DNA of 64,000 bases, from NCBI RefSeq assembly GCF_000717645.1, contig NZ_JNZZ01000003.1, forward strand, positions 124,001 through 188,000, written 5' to 3'. The stretch comes from Streptomyces californicus. GTDB lineage: Bacteria > Actinomycetota > Actinomycetes > Streptomycetales > Streptomycetaceae. The position numbers and the translations under genes were made by a program. The stretch's first letter is position 1. Every line of letters begins with the position of its first letter. The notes under the pieces were generated by a model. It made no database searches. It had not been told where the DNA came from and worked only from the letters and a program-made list of their open reading frames with translations. Of the stretch, positions 45,455 to 53,738 are shown piece by piece.

Positions 45455-46231
45455 ATGACCTCCACCGCCGCAGTCCCGCCGCCCCGGGCGACGTACCGCA
45501 GGCTGAGCGTCGAGGAGCGCCGCGCGCAGCTGCTCCTCGCCGCCCTCGGCCTCTTCGCCCACCGGGCGCCCGACGAGGTCTCGCTCGACGAGGTGGCGGT
45601 GGCGGCCGGGGTGTCGCGGCCGCTGGTCTACCGCTACTTCCCGGGCGGACGCCAGCAGTTGTACGAGGCGGCGCTCGGCTCGGCCGCCGACGAGCTGACG
45701 CAGTGCTTCACCGAACCCGAGACCGGTCCGCCGACCGAGCGGGTCGCCCGGGTCCTCGACCGCTATCTGCGTTTCGTGGACGAGCACGACACCGGCTTCA
45801 GCGCGCTGCTGCGCGGCGGCAGCGTGGTGGAGACCTCCCGGACCACGACCATCGTCGACGGGGTGCGCCGGGCGGCGGCCGACGAGATCCTGCGCCACCT
45901 CGGCCGCATGGGCGGGACCGGGGAGAAGCCGGCCGGGCCGCGGCTGCGGATGATGGTCCGCAGCTGGATCGCGGCCGTCGAGGCGGCCTCGCTGATCTGG
46001 CTGGACGACGGGAAGCAGCCGGCCGCGGCGGAACTGCGCGGCTGGCTTGTCGACCATCTGATCGCCCTGCTCACCGCGACGGCGGCCACCGACCCGGAGA
46101 CCGCGACGGTGGTCCACGACCTGCTGGCCCTGGAACGGTCCGCCGGGCCGGCCGGACAGCTCGCGGAACGAGTGATTCCGGTCGTGGTGGAGGCGGCACA
46201 CCTGCTGCCCGCCGCCCCTGCGTCAGACTGA
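45455..46231 (+). CDS. TetR-family transcriptional regulator
   Basis: 258 residues. N-terminal helix-turn-helix (about 20-75): RRAQLLLAALGLFAHRAPDEVSLDEVAVAAGVSRPLVYRYFPGGRQQLYEAAL. The C-terminal ligand-binding part is helical and Ala/Arg-rich. It sits directly behind the AurF-like gene in the same direction, so it is a likely regulator of the diiron pair. Confidence 0.92.
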   Translation: MTSTAAVPPPRATYRRLSVEERRAQLLLAALGLFAHRAPDEVSLDEVAVAAGVSRPLVYRYFPGGRQQLYEAALGSAADELTQCFTEPETGPPTERVARVLDRYLRFVDEHDTGFSALLRGGSVVETSRTTTIVDGVRRAAADEILRHLGRMGGTGEKPAGPRLRMMVRSWIAAVEAASLIWLDDGKQPAAAELRGWLVDHLIALLTATAATDPETATVVHDLLALERSAGPAGQLAERVIPVVVEAAHLLPAAPASD

Positions 46232-46235
46232 CCGG

Positions 46236-46511
46236 GTGAAGAGCGAGAACACCCCTTTCCGCGGCGGTCCCCTGGACGGCCGGGTCCTGCCGATCCTGCT
46301 GGGCCCGACCGGCCACCCGCCGAAGTGGTACGAGGTCCCGGTGCCCTCCCCCGACGGCGGACCGGCCACCGTGTACGCCTACCAGCGGGTCCCGGCCGGC
46401 TACACCCGGCGGCTCGGCCTGCAGCGCGGCTGGGTGTACGAGTACGCCCCCGGCGGCCGTGAGCGCCGCCCCCTCAAGTGGCCCTGGTCGAAACCTTCGC
46501 GCGAGGACTGA
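46236..46511 (+). CDS. Short conserved protein of unknown function
   Basis: 91 residues from a GTG, four bases after the TetR stop. Compact and beta-rich, with PFRGGPLDGRVLPILLGPTGHPPKWYEVP and a basic Trp-containing C-terminus (LKWPWSKPSRED). Adjacency suggests translational coupling to the TetR gene. No family function known to me; a real gene judging from codon usage and the tight junction. Confidence 0.75.
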   Translation: MKSENTPFRGGPLDGRVLPILLGPTGHPPKWYEVPVPSPDGGPATVYAYQRVPAGYTRRLGLQRGWVYEYAPGGRERRPLKWPWSKPSRED

Positions 46512-46546
46512 GCGGTGGGCGGACCGCCTCCGTGGCGCACCCCCTC

Positions 46547-46673
46547 GGGCCTGTCTGACCATTCCCGTCTGCCTCACGACGCCATGCACGCACTCTCGCC
46601 GGCACGCCGAGAGCACGCACCTGACGCCGCGCGGCCGCCCTACGGGCGACGACGGGAATGGTCAGACAGGCCC
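46547..46673. mobile_element. MITE-like 127-bp element with 23-bp perfect terminal inverted repeats
   Basis: Left arm 46547-46569 begins GGGCCTGTCTGACCATTCCC; the right arm 46651-46673 is its exact complement. About 80 bp lie between, with an internal CTCTCG/CGAGAG hairpin, two copies of GCACGCAC, and no coding capacity. The flanks (CCTC left, TAAG right) do not show a clear target-site duplication. The terminal GGGCCTGTC type resembles ends of some Streptomyces insertion sequences as I recall them. Alternative: a long terminator or regulatory hairpin for the gene pair around it. Confidence 0.55.
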
Positions 46674-46742
46674 TAAGATCGACGGTCAGGTGCCGGAGGA
46701 CGGGCCGTCCGGTCGCCGCGAACGGTCACAAGGGGGTGCGCC

Positions 46743-49568
46743 ATGGAGGCGCTGCGTCAGGACGATCCACGCCGCTTCGGCCGCTTCACCGCGCTGGCCC
46801 GTTTCGACGAACAGGCGAGCGCCGTACGGTATGTGGCCCGGGACACCGCGAGCGGCGAGACGGCCCTCGTCACCGCCGCCCGGCCCGAGTTGGCGGCCGT
46901 CCCCGTCTTCAGCCGCCGCTTCCGGGCCGAGGCCCGCACCGCCGAACGCCTCGCGGGCGGCTGGGTGAGCCCGCCGCTGGAGACCGGCAAGGCGGCCGGG
47001 ACGCCCGGGGACGGCCCTGAGCCGCTGTGGACGGCGGCGGGCTACGTCCCCGCGCTGCCGCTGGACGAGGCGGTCGGGATCGCCGGGCCGCTGCCCGAGA
47101 GGGTCGTACGGGTCCTGGGCGCGGGCATCGCCGAGACGCTCTCCCGGGTGCACGCCACCGGGGCCGCCCTCCAGGGACTGGCCCCGGGCACGGTCCTGCT
47201 GGCCGCCGACGGGCCCCGGCTCACCGCGTTCGGCCCGCTGGGCGCGGCCGCCTCGGCGGAAGCGGGCCCGGAGGACCGGCTGTCCGTGCGGCTGGGCTAT
47301 CTGACGCCCGAGCAGATCGCGGGCGAGGAGGTCTCCGCCGCGTCCGACCTGTTCGTCCTGGGGCTGCTGCTGGCGTACGCGGCGACGGGGGCGACCCCGT
47401 TCACGGAGGGGCCGGCCGAGGGGGCGAGCCGCCGCATCGCGGAGGACGAGCCCGAACTGGACGGCGTACCGCAGGAGTTGCGCGAGCTGATCGCGAGCTG
47501 CCTGGCGAAGGACCCGGCCGAGCGCCCGAGCGCCGGCACGGTCGCCGCCGAGCTGGCGTTGGAGGGCGCGGCGGGGCTGGCCCGGGGTGGCTGGCTCCCC
47601 GAACCGCTCGCGGCGGCGGTCGCGGACCAGGAGGCGCGGGTACGGGCGCTGGAGGTCCCGGCGGCGGGGGGCGTGGAGACGCCCGGTGCGTACAGGGTGC
47701 CCGGTGCGGATGGGACGCCTGGTACGGACGGGGCGCCCGGTGCGGACAGGACGCCTGGTACGGACGGGACGCCTGGTACGGACGGGGCGCCCGGTGCGGC
47801 TGGGACGTTCGATGCGGAGGAGGCGCCCGGTGCGGAGACCGCCGGGCCCGGGGGCATCGGGGAGGACCGGGGCACCACTCGGTTCCTGAACACCGGGCCG
47901 CGCCCGCCCCGCAACGACACTCCGACGACCCAGCTCGCGCTCCCACAGGGGGCCGTCGCTCCCCCGCCGCCCGCCCTCGCCCCGACCGCACAGCAAGCGC
48001 CCGCCGCGCCCGGCACCCCCGCCGCGCACAGTGCCCCCGCCGCGCCCGGTGGCGCACCGCAGCCCGGTCACCCGTACGCCGCGCCCGCCGCCCCGTACGC
48101 CGCGCCCGGCTCCGTACCGCCGGCCGGCCCGCCGCACGGCGGGCCCACCCCGTACCCGGCCGCCGCGCTGCCGACGGGGGCCGGTGGGACCGGGGCGGGC
48201 GGCGGGGGACCGATGGTCTCCCTGCCGCTGCCGCCCGCGCCGGCCCCCGCGCCCGATCCCGGCGCGAGCCGCCGGACGCTGCTCACGATCGCCGCGGCGG
48301 CCGTCGGCGGCCTGGTCGTGGGCGGTGGCGCGATGGCCGCGCTCGGGTCCGGGGAGACGGCGGCGGCGACCGACGACAAGCCCGCCCCGAAGCCCCGCCG
48401 AACGCTCCCCGGCCAGGCGCCCGAGCCGCGCTGGACCTACACGCACCCGGCCTCCGAGGCGCCTCCGCTGACCGCCGCCGTCTGGCAGGACGAGCTCCTC
48501 GTGCTGACCGGTGAGAGCCAGGCCGCCGCCGTCGACCTGCGGACCGGGAAGCGGCGGTGGCAGCGCGCGGACGCCGCGAAGGGGCAGGCCGCGCTGGCCG
48601 CCGGAACCGACCTGGTCTTCGTGTCGAGCCCGACGGAGTTCCTGTGGCTGGCGCCGAAGGACGGCAAGGTCGTGCACCGCGTGCGCTACACCGAAGCCTT
48701 CGACGACCTGGCCGTGGGTCCGCTGGCCGGCTCCTCCGGACCGGTCATCTGGTTCACCGCGTCGCACACGGTCACCGTGAAGGCCCCGAAGCCGAAGAAG
48801 GGCAAGAAGAAGGGGAAGGACAAGCAGGTCCCCGAGGCGTTCTTCCTCGCGTACGACATCGTGCGGCGCAAGGAGCTGTGGCGGACCCCGGTCCCGGCGG
48901 GCCGGGCGCCCGGCACCCCCTCCTACCGGGTGGCCGCGGAGCGCTCCGCCGACATCCTCGTACGGCAGCGCTCGGCCAGTCTGACACCAGCGGAGGTCAG
49001 GGCGGCGAAGCGGAAGGGCTCGGTCCGCTCGTTCGACCAGAAGACCGGCAAGCTGCTGTGGACCAAGCAGTACGGCGCGGCCACCCCCGAGGCGGCCACC
49101 GCGGGCGACGAGGACGGAACGCTGTACGCGGCGGTCGGCACGGACCTGGAGGCGTTCGAGGCGGACACCGCGAAGCCGCTGTGGCGCGTCGAGGGCACCG
49201 AGGGCTCGGTGTACGGCACCCCGCTGATCGCCGGACCCCTGGTCCACACCACGGAGAGCAGCCAGTCGGTCGGCGCGGTCGAGCGGGAGAGCGGCCGGCT
49301 CGTGTGGCGTCGCTCGACGGAGGTCCCGGCCCCCGGGAACGCTCCGGCCATCACGCTGAGCAGCAGCGAGAAGACGCTGATCGCCGCCGACGCGGTCCAG
49401 GTCACGGCGTTCGCGGCGGACAGCGGCGAACGCCTGTGGAAGTTCCAGGACATCGGGGCCGCCGAACCCAAGGGGGCGACGGTGAGCGCGCCGTACCGGG
49501 TGCTGACCGTGGGGAAGACCGCGATCGTTCAGCGCGAACGGAGCTTCTACGCCTTCCCGGTGGCCTGA
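46743..49568 (+). CDS. Pseudokinase-PQQ-like beta-propeller membrane protein
   Basis: 941 residues. Residues about 1-265 follow the Ser/Thr kinase fold but lack the key residues: no VAIK-type lysine (ETALVTAARPEL), no HRD (the loop reads LQGLAPGTVLLAADG), no DFG (TAFGPLG); the activation-end YLTPEQIAGEEVSAASDLFVLGLLLAYAATG is retained. Then comes a collagen-like Gly-x-x repeat (about 316-360, GTPGTDGAPGADRTPGTDG), a Pro/Ala linker, one membrane helix (about 510-535), and a PQQ-like propeller (about 560-941) with blades such as WKFQDIGAAEPKG and LYAAVGTDLEAFEADTAKPLWRVEG. Likely an outside sensor with a non-catalytic cytoplasmic domain. ATG after AAGGGGGTGC. Confidence 0.88.
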   Translation: MEALRQDDPRRFGRFTALARFDEQASAVRYVARDTASGETALVTAARPELAAVPVFSRRFRAEARTAERLAGGWVSPPLETGKAAGTPGDGPEPLWTAAGYVPALPLDEAVGIAGPLPERVVRVLGAGIAETLSRVHATGAALQGLAPGTVLLAADGPRLTAFGPLGAAASAEAGPEDRLSVRLGYLTPEQIAGEEVSAASDLFVLGLLLAYAATGATPFTEGPAEGASRRIAEDEPELDGVPQELRELIASCLAKDPAERPSAGTVAAELALEGAAGLARGGWLPEPLAAAVADQEARVRALEVPAAGGVETPGAYRVPGADGTPGTDGAPGADRTPGTDGTPGTDGAPGAAGTFDAEEAPGAETAGPGGIGEDRGTTRFLNTGPRPPRNDTPTTQLALPQGAVAPPPPALAPTAQQAPAAPGTPAAHSAPAAPGGAPQPGHPYAAPAAPYAAPGSVPPAGPPHGGPTPYPAAALPTGAGGTGAGGGGPMVSLPLPPAPAPAPDPGASRRTLLTIAAAAVGGLVVGGGAMAALGSGETAAATDDKPAPKPRRTLPGQAPEPRWTYTHPASEAPPLTAAVWQDELLVLTGESQAAAVDLRTGKRRWQRADAAKGQAALAAGTDLVFVSSPTEFLWLAPKDGKVVHRVRYTEAFDDLAVGPLAGSSGPVIWFTASHTVTVKAPKPKKGKKKGKDKQVPEAFFLAYDIVRRKELWRTPVPAGRAPGTPSYRVAAERSADILVRQRSASLTPAEVRAAKRKGSVRSFDQKTGKLLWTKQYGAATPEAATAGDEDGTLYAAVGTDLEAFEADTAKPLWRVEGTEGSVYGTPLIAGPLVHTTESSQSVGAVERESGRLVWRRSTEVPAPGNAPAITLSSSEKTLIAADAVQVTAFAADSGERLWKFQDIGAAEPKGATVSAPYRVLTVGKTAIVQRERSFYAFPVA

Positions 49569-49700
49569 CGGGCTCCCGCCCCATGGTCTGACGGGTCTCC
49601 TTGCCGGTGGCCCGCAACACCCCCTCAGCGCCTGACCGGTCCCCGTTCCTCCTGGCTTGACCCGTCTCCTTCCCGGTGGCCCGAAGCCCGCTCCATGGCC
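49553..49700. repeat. Decayed copies of the pseudokinase gene 3' end
   Basis: The coding end CTTCCCGGTGGCCTGACGGG recurs after the stop as CTTGCCGGTGGCCCGCAAC (about 49601) and CTTCCCGGTGGCCCGAAGC (about 49671), interspersed with CTGACGGGTCTCC, CTGACCGGTCCCC and TTGACCCGTCTCC. Confidence 0.65.
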
Positions 49701-49806
49701 GGACGCATGCCTCCGGGGCCTGACACACCCTCCCCGCCGCCGTCCGGGCGTTCCCCGGGCGGCACGCCGCGCGGTGCTTGCGTCGCCCGGCGTCGGATGA
49801 CCGGAT

Positions 49807-49823
49807 GATCGGATTCGCCGATC
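49807..49823 (+). promoter_or_regulatory. Palindrome upstream of the NlpC/P60 gene
   Basis: GATCGG-ATTCG-CCGATC, a perfect 6-bp inverted repeat about 50 bp before the start codon, possibly an operator or part of the promoter. Nothing else recognisable in 49700-49872. Confidence 0.35.
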
Positions 49824-49872
49824 GATGGACGGGGCCGTTGCCGGGCCGCGTCTCCGTCCTGGAGGTGTTGTC

Positions 49873-51234
49873 GTGTCAGGCAGGCTCCTGCGCGCGGTCT
49901 GCACGGCCGCGCTGGCCGCGGCGCTCACGGTCTCCCCCGCCATCGCCGTCCCCGCCGTACCGGACCCCGTACCGCCCGGGGACTCCGCGCCATCGGCCGA
50001 CGCCCCCGACCCCGGGCCCGCCGACACACAGGACGCCGACGATTCCGGTACGCCGGAGTCCGACGCCGACGAAACCGACCCCGAGGAGCCCGGCGCGGAC
50101 CCCGACGAAACCGACCCCGACGAGCCGGGCTCCAACGCCGACGAGGCCGACGCCGCGGAGGTGGACGCCGGGACCGCGCTCGCCGCGCCCGAGGCGCCGA
50201 GGAGCGTCGCCGCCCTCCTGCGCGAACTGCAGACCCGCTACCGGACGGCGGAGGAGGCGAGCGAGACGTACAACGCCACCGCCGAGAAGCTGAAGCAGCG
50301 GACCGCGCGGCTCAAGAAGGTCGACGCGGACCTGGCGAAGGCGCGGGCGGCGCTGGAGTCGAGCCGGGCCGACGCGGGCCGGCTGGCCCGGCAGCAGTAC
50401 CGGGGGCACACCGAGTTCTCCGCCTACCTCCGGCTGCTGCTGACCCGCGATCCCCGGCGCGCCCTGGACCAGAGCCACGTCGTGGGGCGGCTCGCCGCCA
50501 ACCGGGTCGCCACGGTGGACCGGCTGACCGGCGCCGCCCGGCGGGCCGACCGGCTGGCCGCCGCCGCCCGCAAGGCGCTGGACCAGCAGAAGAAGCTGGC
50601 CGCCCGGCAGAAGAGGGAGCGCGACGCGGTGAACGTGCGGCTGCGCGAGGTCGAGGGGCTGCTCGCCACGCTCTCCGAGGAGCAGATCGCCCAGCTCGCC
50701 GGCCTCGAACAGAAGGGCGTGGACCGGGCCCAGCGCGAGCTGGTGGCCTCCGGCGCGCTCTCCGCCACCCGGCCGGCCACCCGGCAGGGCGGGGACGCCG
50801 TGGCGTACGCGATCCGGCAGATCGGGAAGCCGTACGTGTGGGGCGCCGAGGGCCCCGACTCCTTCGACTGCTCCGGGCTCACCTCCCAGGCGTGGTCGGC
50901 GGCGGGACGGACGATTCCGCGCACCTCGCAGGAGCAGTGGAAGCGCCTGCCGAGGGTGCCGCTCTCCGCGCTGCGCCCCGGGGACCTGGTGGTCTACTTC
51001 CCGAAGGCGACCCATGTGGCGCTGTACATCGGCGACGGCCTGGTGGTGCAGGCGCCCCGCCCCGGCACGAAGGTCAAGGTCTCGCCCCTGGCGGCGAACC
51101 CGCTGCTGGGGGCCGTCCGCCCCGACCCGGGCGCCGCCCCGCTCGCCACGTACACCCGCCCGGACCTCCCCGAGGGCGCCCGCGCCGGCACGGACACCGG
51201 CTACAGCGCGGACACCGCCCCGGCCGCCCCGTAA
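49873..51234 (+). CDS. Secreted NlpC/P60 peptidoglycan endopeptidase
   Basis: 453 residues from a GTG seven bases after GGAGG; the open frame extends further up but without a site. Signal peptide about 1-32. An Asp/Glu/Pro-rich stretch (TDPEEPGADPDETDPDEPGS), then a long coiled coil (about 100-285), then the NlpC/P60 domain (about 305-420) with the nucleophile in DSFDCSGLTSQAW (Cys about 333) and His in KATHVALYIG. Cuts stem peptides of peptidoglycan, like RipA-type hydrolases. The coiled coil may hold it inactive. Confidence 0.94.
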   Translation: MSGRLLRAVCTAALAAALTVSPAIAVPAVPDPVPPGDSAPSADAPDPGPADTQDADDSGTPESDADETDPEEPGADPDETDPDEPGSNADEADAAEVDAGTALAAPEAPRSVAALLRELQTRYRTAEEASETYNATAEKLKQRTARLKKVDADLAKARAALESSRADAGRLARQQYRGHTEFSAYLRLLLTRDPRRALDQSHVVGRLAANRVATVDRLTGAARRADRLAAAARKALDQQKKLAARQKRERDAVNVRLREVEGLLATLSEEQIAQLAGLEQKGVDRAQRELVASGALSATRPATRQGGDAVAYAIRQIGKPYVWGAEGPDSFDCSGLTSQAWSAAGRTIPRTSQEQWKRLPRVPLSALRPGDLVVYFPKATHVALYIGDGLVVQAPRPGTKVKVSPLAANPLLGAVRPDPGAAPLATYTRPDLPEGARAGTDTGYSADTAPAAP

Positions 51235-51278
51235 CACCGGCCGGCCCCGGCCTGAGGCCGGGCCCGGCCGCCTCCGTA

Positions 51279-51346
51279 GCACCGCCGGTCCGGCCTCTGC
51301 CCCGGCCCCGGCCCCGAAACGGCCTCGGCGGCCGGACCGGCGGTGC
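51279..51346. terminator. Bidirectional terminator-like stem between convergent genes
   Basis: Perfect 17-bp inverted repeat, GCACCGCCGGTCCGGCC (51279-51295) and its complement (51330-51346), between the NlpC/P60 gene and the convergent monooxygenase gene. A shorter hairpin (CCCCGGCCTGAGGCCGGG) directly follows the NlpC stop. Confidence 0.65.
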
Positions 51347-51412
51347 GGGTCCGGCCGCCGAGGCGGGTGGTGGGGCGGCGCGGGGTCCGGCCGCCGGAGC
51401 GGTGCCGGGCGG

Positions 51413-52648
51413 TCAGCCGCCGGAGACCGAGGCCAGGTAGGCGTTCGTCCTCTCGGGGTCGTAGAAGAAGTTCTCGAAGTCCGCCGGGTTGTTGAAGCCG
51501 TTGGCGAAGCGGTCCGCGACCGGCTGGAGCTGACCGGCCGCGCCGATCAGGTTCAGCACGTGCTCCGGCGGGGCGCCGAGCATCGCGTTGGTCCACTTCG
51601 TGACGTGCTGCGCGGTGTCCCAGTACCGGTCGAACGTGGACTGCATCCACGCCGCGTCGAACTCCTTCTCGCCGTGCCCGACGATCGAGTCCAGGTAGGA
51701 GTTGGCGCACTTGGACGCCGAGTTGGAGCCCTGGCCGGTGATCGGGTCGTTGGCCACGACGACGTCCGCGACGCCCAGGACCAGGCCGCCGCCGGGCAGC
51801 CGCCCGATCGGCTTGCGGACCGTGGGGGCGTAGCGTCCGGCGAGGGTGCCGTTGGCGTCGGTCAGCTCGACCTTGGTGGCGCGGGCGTACTCCCACGGCG
51901 TGAACCGCTCCATGAGCTCCAGCGTCTTCGCCAGGTGCTCGGAGGGGTCCTTGATGCCCTGGAAGGCGTCGAGCGGTCCGCCCGGGACGCCCTCCCAGAA
52001 GAGGATGTCGGCCCGGCCGGAGGTGGTGAGCGTCGGCATCACGAACAGCTCGCCGACGCCCGGCACCAGGTTGCAGCGGACCGCGTCGAACTCCGGGTGC
52101 TCCGGGCGCGGGCCCATGCCGTGGACGTAGGCGACGGCCAGCGCGCGCTGGGGGGCGTCGAACGGCGAACGGGACGCGTCCCGGCCGAACATGGAGACCA
52201 GCTCGCCCTTGCCCGCCGAGACCATCACCAGGTCGTAGGTGCGGGAGAAGTAGTCCAGGTCGGAGACGGCCGCCCCGTGGATGACGAGCTGCCCGCCGCG
52301 CTGGGCGAAGGTCTCCATCCAGCCGGCCATCTTCACGCGCTGGTCGACGGACTGGGCGAACCCGTCCAGCTTGCCGACCCAGTCGATGACACGGGAGGAG
52401 TCGGGACCGGCGACGGAGACGCCGAGGCCCTCGATCTTCGGCGCCTGGGACTCCCAGAAGTTCAGCTGGTAGTCCCGCTCGTGCTGGAGCGCGGTGTGGA
52501 ACATGCACTGCGTGGACATGACCCGGCCGGTGCGGATCTCGTCGGCGGTGCGGTTGGACATCAGGGTGACTTCGTAGCCCTTGGACTGCAGCCCGAGGGC
52601 GAGCTGGAGCCCGGACTGGCCGGCTCCGACTATGAGTATCTTCCGCAT
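51413..52648 (-). CDS. StyA-like FAD-dependent monooxygenase linked to a conservon
   Basis: 411 residues. N-terminal Rossmann FAD motif KILIVGAGQSGLQLALGLQ. Further family features include MSTQCMFHTALQHERDYQLNFW, ADVVVANDPITGQGSNSASKCANSYL (FAD-binding end motif) and HGMGPRPEHPEFDAVRCNLVPGVGEL. It resembles the epoxidase component of styrene/indole monooxygenases, which need a separate reductase (StyB) that I do not see here. It follows the GTPase gene of the conservon by 42 bp and is probably in that operon. Substrate unknown. Confidence 0.85.
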   Translation of the reverse strand: MRKILIVGAGQSGLQLALGLQSKGYEVTLMSNRTADEIRTGRVMSTQCMFHTALQHERDYQLNFWESQAPKIEGLGVSVAGPDSSRVIDWVGKLDGFAQSVDQRVKMAGWMETFAQRGGQLVIHGAAVSDLDYFSRTYDLVMVSAGKGELVSMFGRDASRSPFDAPQRALAVAYVHGMGPRPEHPEFDAVRCNLVPGVGELFVMPTLTTSGRADILFWEGVPGGPLDAFQGIKDPSEHLAKTLELMERFTPWEYARATKVELTDANGTLAGRYAPTVRKPIGRLPGGGLVLGVADVVVANDPITGQGSNSASKCANSYLDSIVGHGEKEFDAAWMQSTFDRYWDTAQHVTKWTNAMLGAPPEHVLNLIGAAGQLQPVADRFANGFNNPADFENFFYDPERTNAYLASVSGG

Positions 52649-52690
52649 CGCGGCTCTCCGTTGTATGTGATCGGTGCGGTGTACGCGTTC

Positions 52691-53341
52691 TCAGGCGGGG
52701 GTGACGTCGAGAGCATGGCCCACCAGGGCCAGCAGCGACTCGACGACCGTGATCCTGTTACGCGCGTCCATGATCACTATCGGCACCCGCGAGGGTACGG
52801 TCAGGGCCTCCCTGACGTCCTCCGCCTCGTAGCCGGGCGTGCCCTCGAAGTGGTTGACGGCCACGATGTACGGCAGTCCGCAGCTCTCGAAGTAGTCGAG
52901 CGCGGGGAAGCAGTCCTCCAGCCGCCGGGTGTCGGCGAGGACGACCGCGCCGATCGCCCCGCGCACCAGGTCGTCCCACATGAACCAGAAGCGCTGCTGG
53001 CCGGGGGTGCCGAAGACGTACAGGACGAGGTCGTCCTCCAGCGTGAGCCGCCCGAAGTCCATGGCCACCGTGGTGGTGGTCTTCTCGGGCGTCGCGGAGA
53101 GGTCGTCGGTCTCCTCGCTGGCCTGGGTCATCAGCGCTTCGGTCTGCAGCGGCGTGATCTCGGAGACGGAGCCGACGAACGTCGTCTTGCCGACGCCGAA
53201 TCCGCCCGCCACCACGATCTTGGTGGCGACGGGCGCGCGGGTGTGGTCGAGCTGCCATGCCTGCGGGGACTCGTCGGCCTGTACCCGGGGCCCCGGCTGA
53301 CGCGGGGCGAAGAGCGGCGCCTCAGAGACGGCGGAGTCCAT
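52691..53341 (-). CDS. Conservon GTPase (CvnD type)
   Basis: 216 residues. P-loop in VAGGFGVGKTTFVGSVSEI, MDFGRLTLEDDLVLYVFGTPGQQRFW (G3 region with DFG and GTPGQ), and AVNHFEG at the NKxD position. Typical of the small Ras-like proteins encoded as the fourth gene of Streptomyces conservons, where they associate with the sensor kinase and roadblock proteins. Overlaps the DUF742 gene by 20 bp. Confidence 0.93.
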   Translation of the reverse strand: MDSAVSEAPLFAPRQPGPRVQADESPQAWQLDHTRAPVATKIVVAGGFGVGKTTFVGSVSEITPLQTEALMTQASEETDDLSATPEKTTTTVAMDFGRLTLEDDLVLYVFGTPGQQRFWFMWDDLVRGAIGAVVLADTRRLEDCFPALDYFESCGLPYIVAVNHFEGTPGYEAEDVREALTVPSRVPIVIMDARNRITVVESLLALVGHALDVTPA

Positions 53342-53738
53342 TGAGCACCCTTTCGAGCAGTGCGCGGTCGGGCTGGCCGGTGCCGTGACCGGACCCGTAC
53401 ACGCGGATCTTTCCTTGGTCGGCCAGGTCGCTGAGCAGCACCCGGACGACTCCGAGCGGCATCTTCAGCAGGGCCGAGATCTCCGCGACCGTACGCATGC
53501 GGCGGCAGAGTTCGACGATGGCGCGCAGCTCCGGCATGACCCGGGTGGCGAGGTTGCCGTTGGTGAGCTCGCGGCGCTCGTCGGGTGCTTCGAGGGCGGC
53601 GACGAACGTCTCGACCAGCAGGACGTGCCCGAACCGGGTGCGTCCGCCGGTGAGGGAGTACGGGCGGACCCGGGCGGGCCGTTTGCCGGCTCCTCGGACG
53701 GGGAGGCGGGGGGCGGGTTCTGCGGCGGCGGTCGTCAC
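53322..53738 (-). CDS. Conservon DUF742 protein (CvnC type)
   Basis: 138 residues with a DUF742 winged-helix-like core (VRPYSLTGGRTRFGHVLLVETFV, LATRVMPELRAIVELCRRMRTVAEISALLKMPLGVVRVLLSDLADQGKIRVYG). Small adaptor in conservon complexes. GTG start overlaps the stop of the roadblock gene (GTGA), so it is translationally coupled. Confidence 0.93.
   Translation of the reverse strand: MTTAAAEPAPRLPVRGAGKRPARVRPYSLTGGRTRFGHVLLVETFVAALEAPDERRELTNGNLATRVMPELRAIVELCRRMRTVAEISALLKMPLGVVRVLLSDLADQGKIRVYGSGHGTGQPDRALLERVLNGLRRL

Noticed and set aside
47690..47820. Repeats inside the pseudokinase gene as a CRISPR-like or mobile array
   Set aside because: The repeats are in-frame codons for Gly-x-x units (GTPGTDGAPG type), consistent with a collagen-like linker.
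49568..49872. Possible c-di-AMP (ydaO) riboswitch upstream of the NlpC/P60 gene
   Set aside because: Such switches often precede cell-wall hydrolase genes in Streptomyces, but the conserved aptamer blocks are absent; the region is repeat debris plus a small palindrome.
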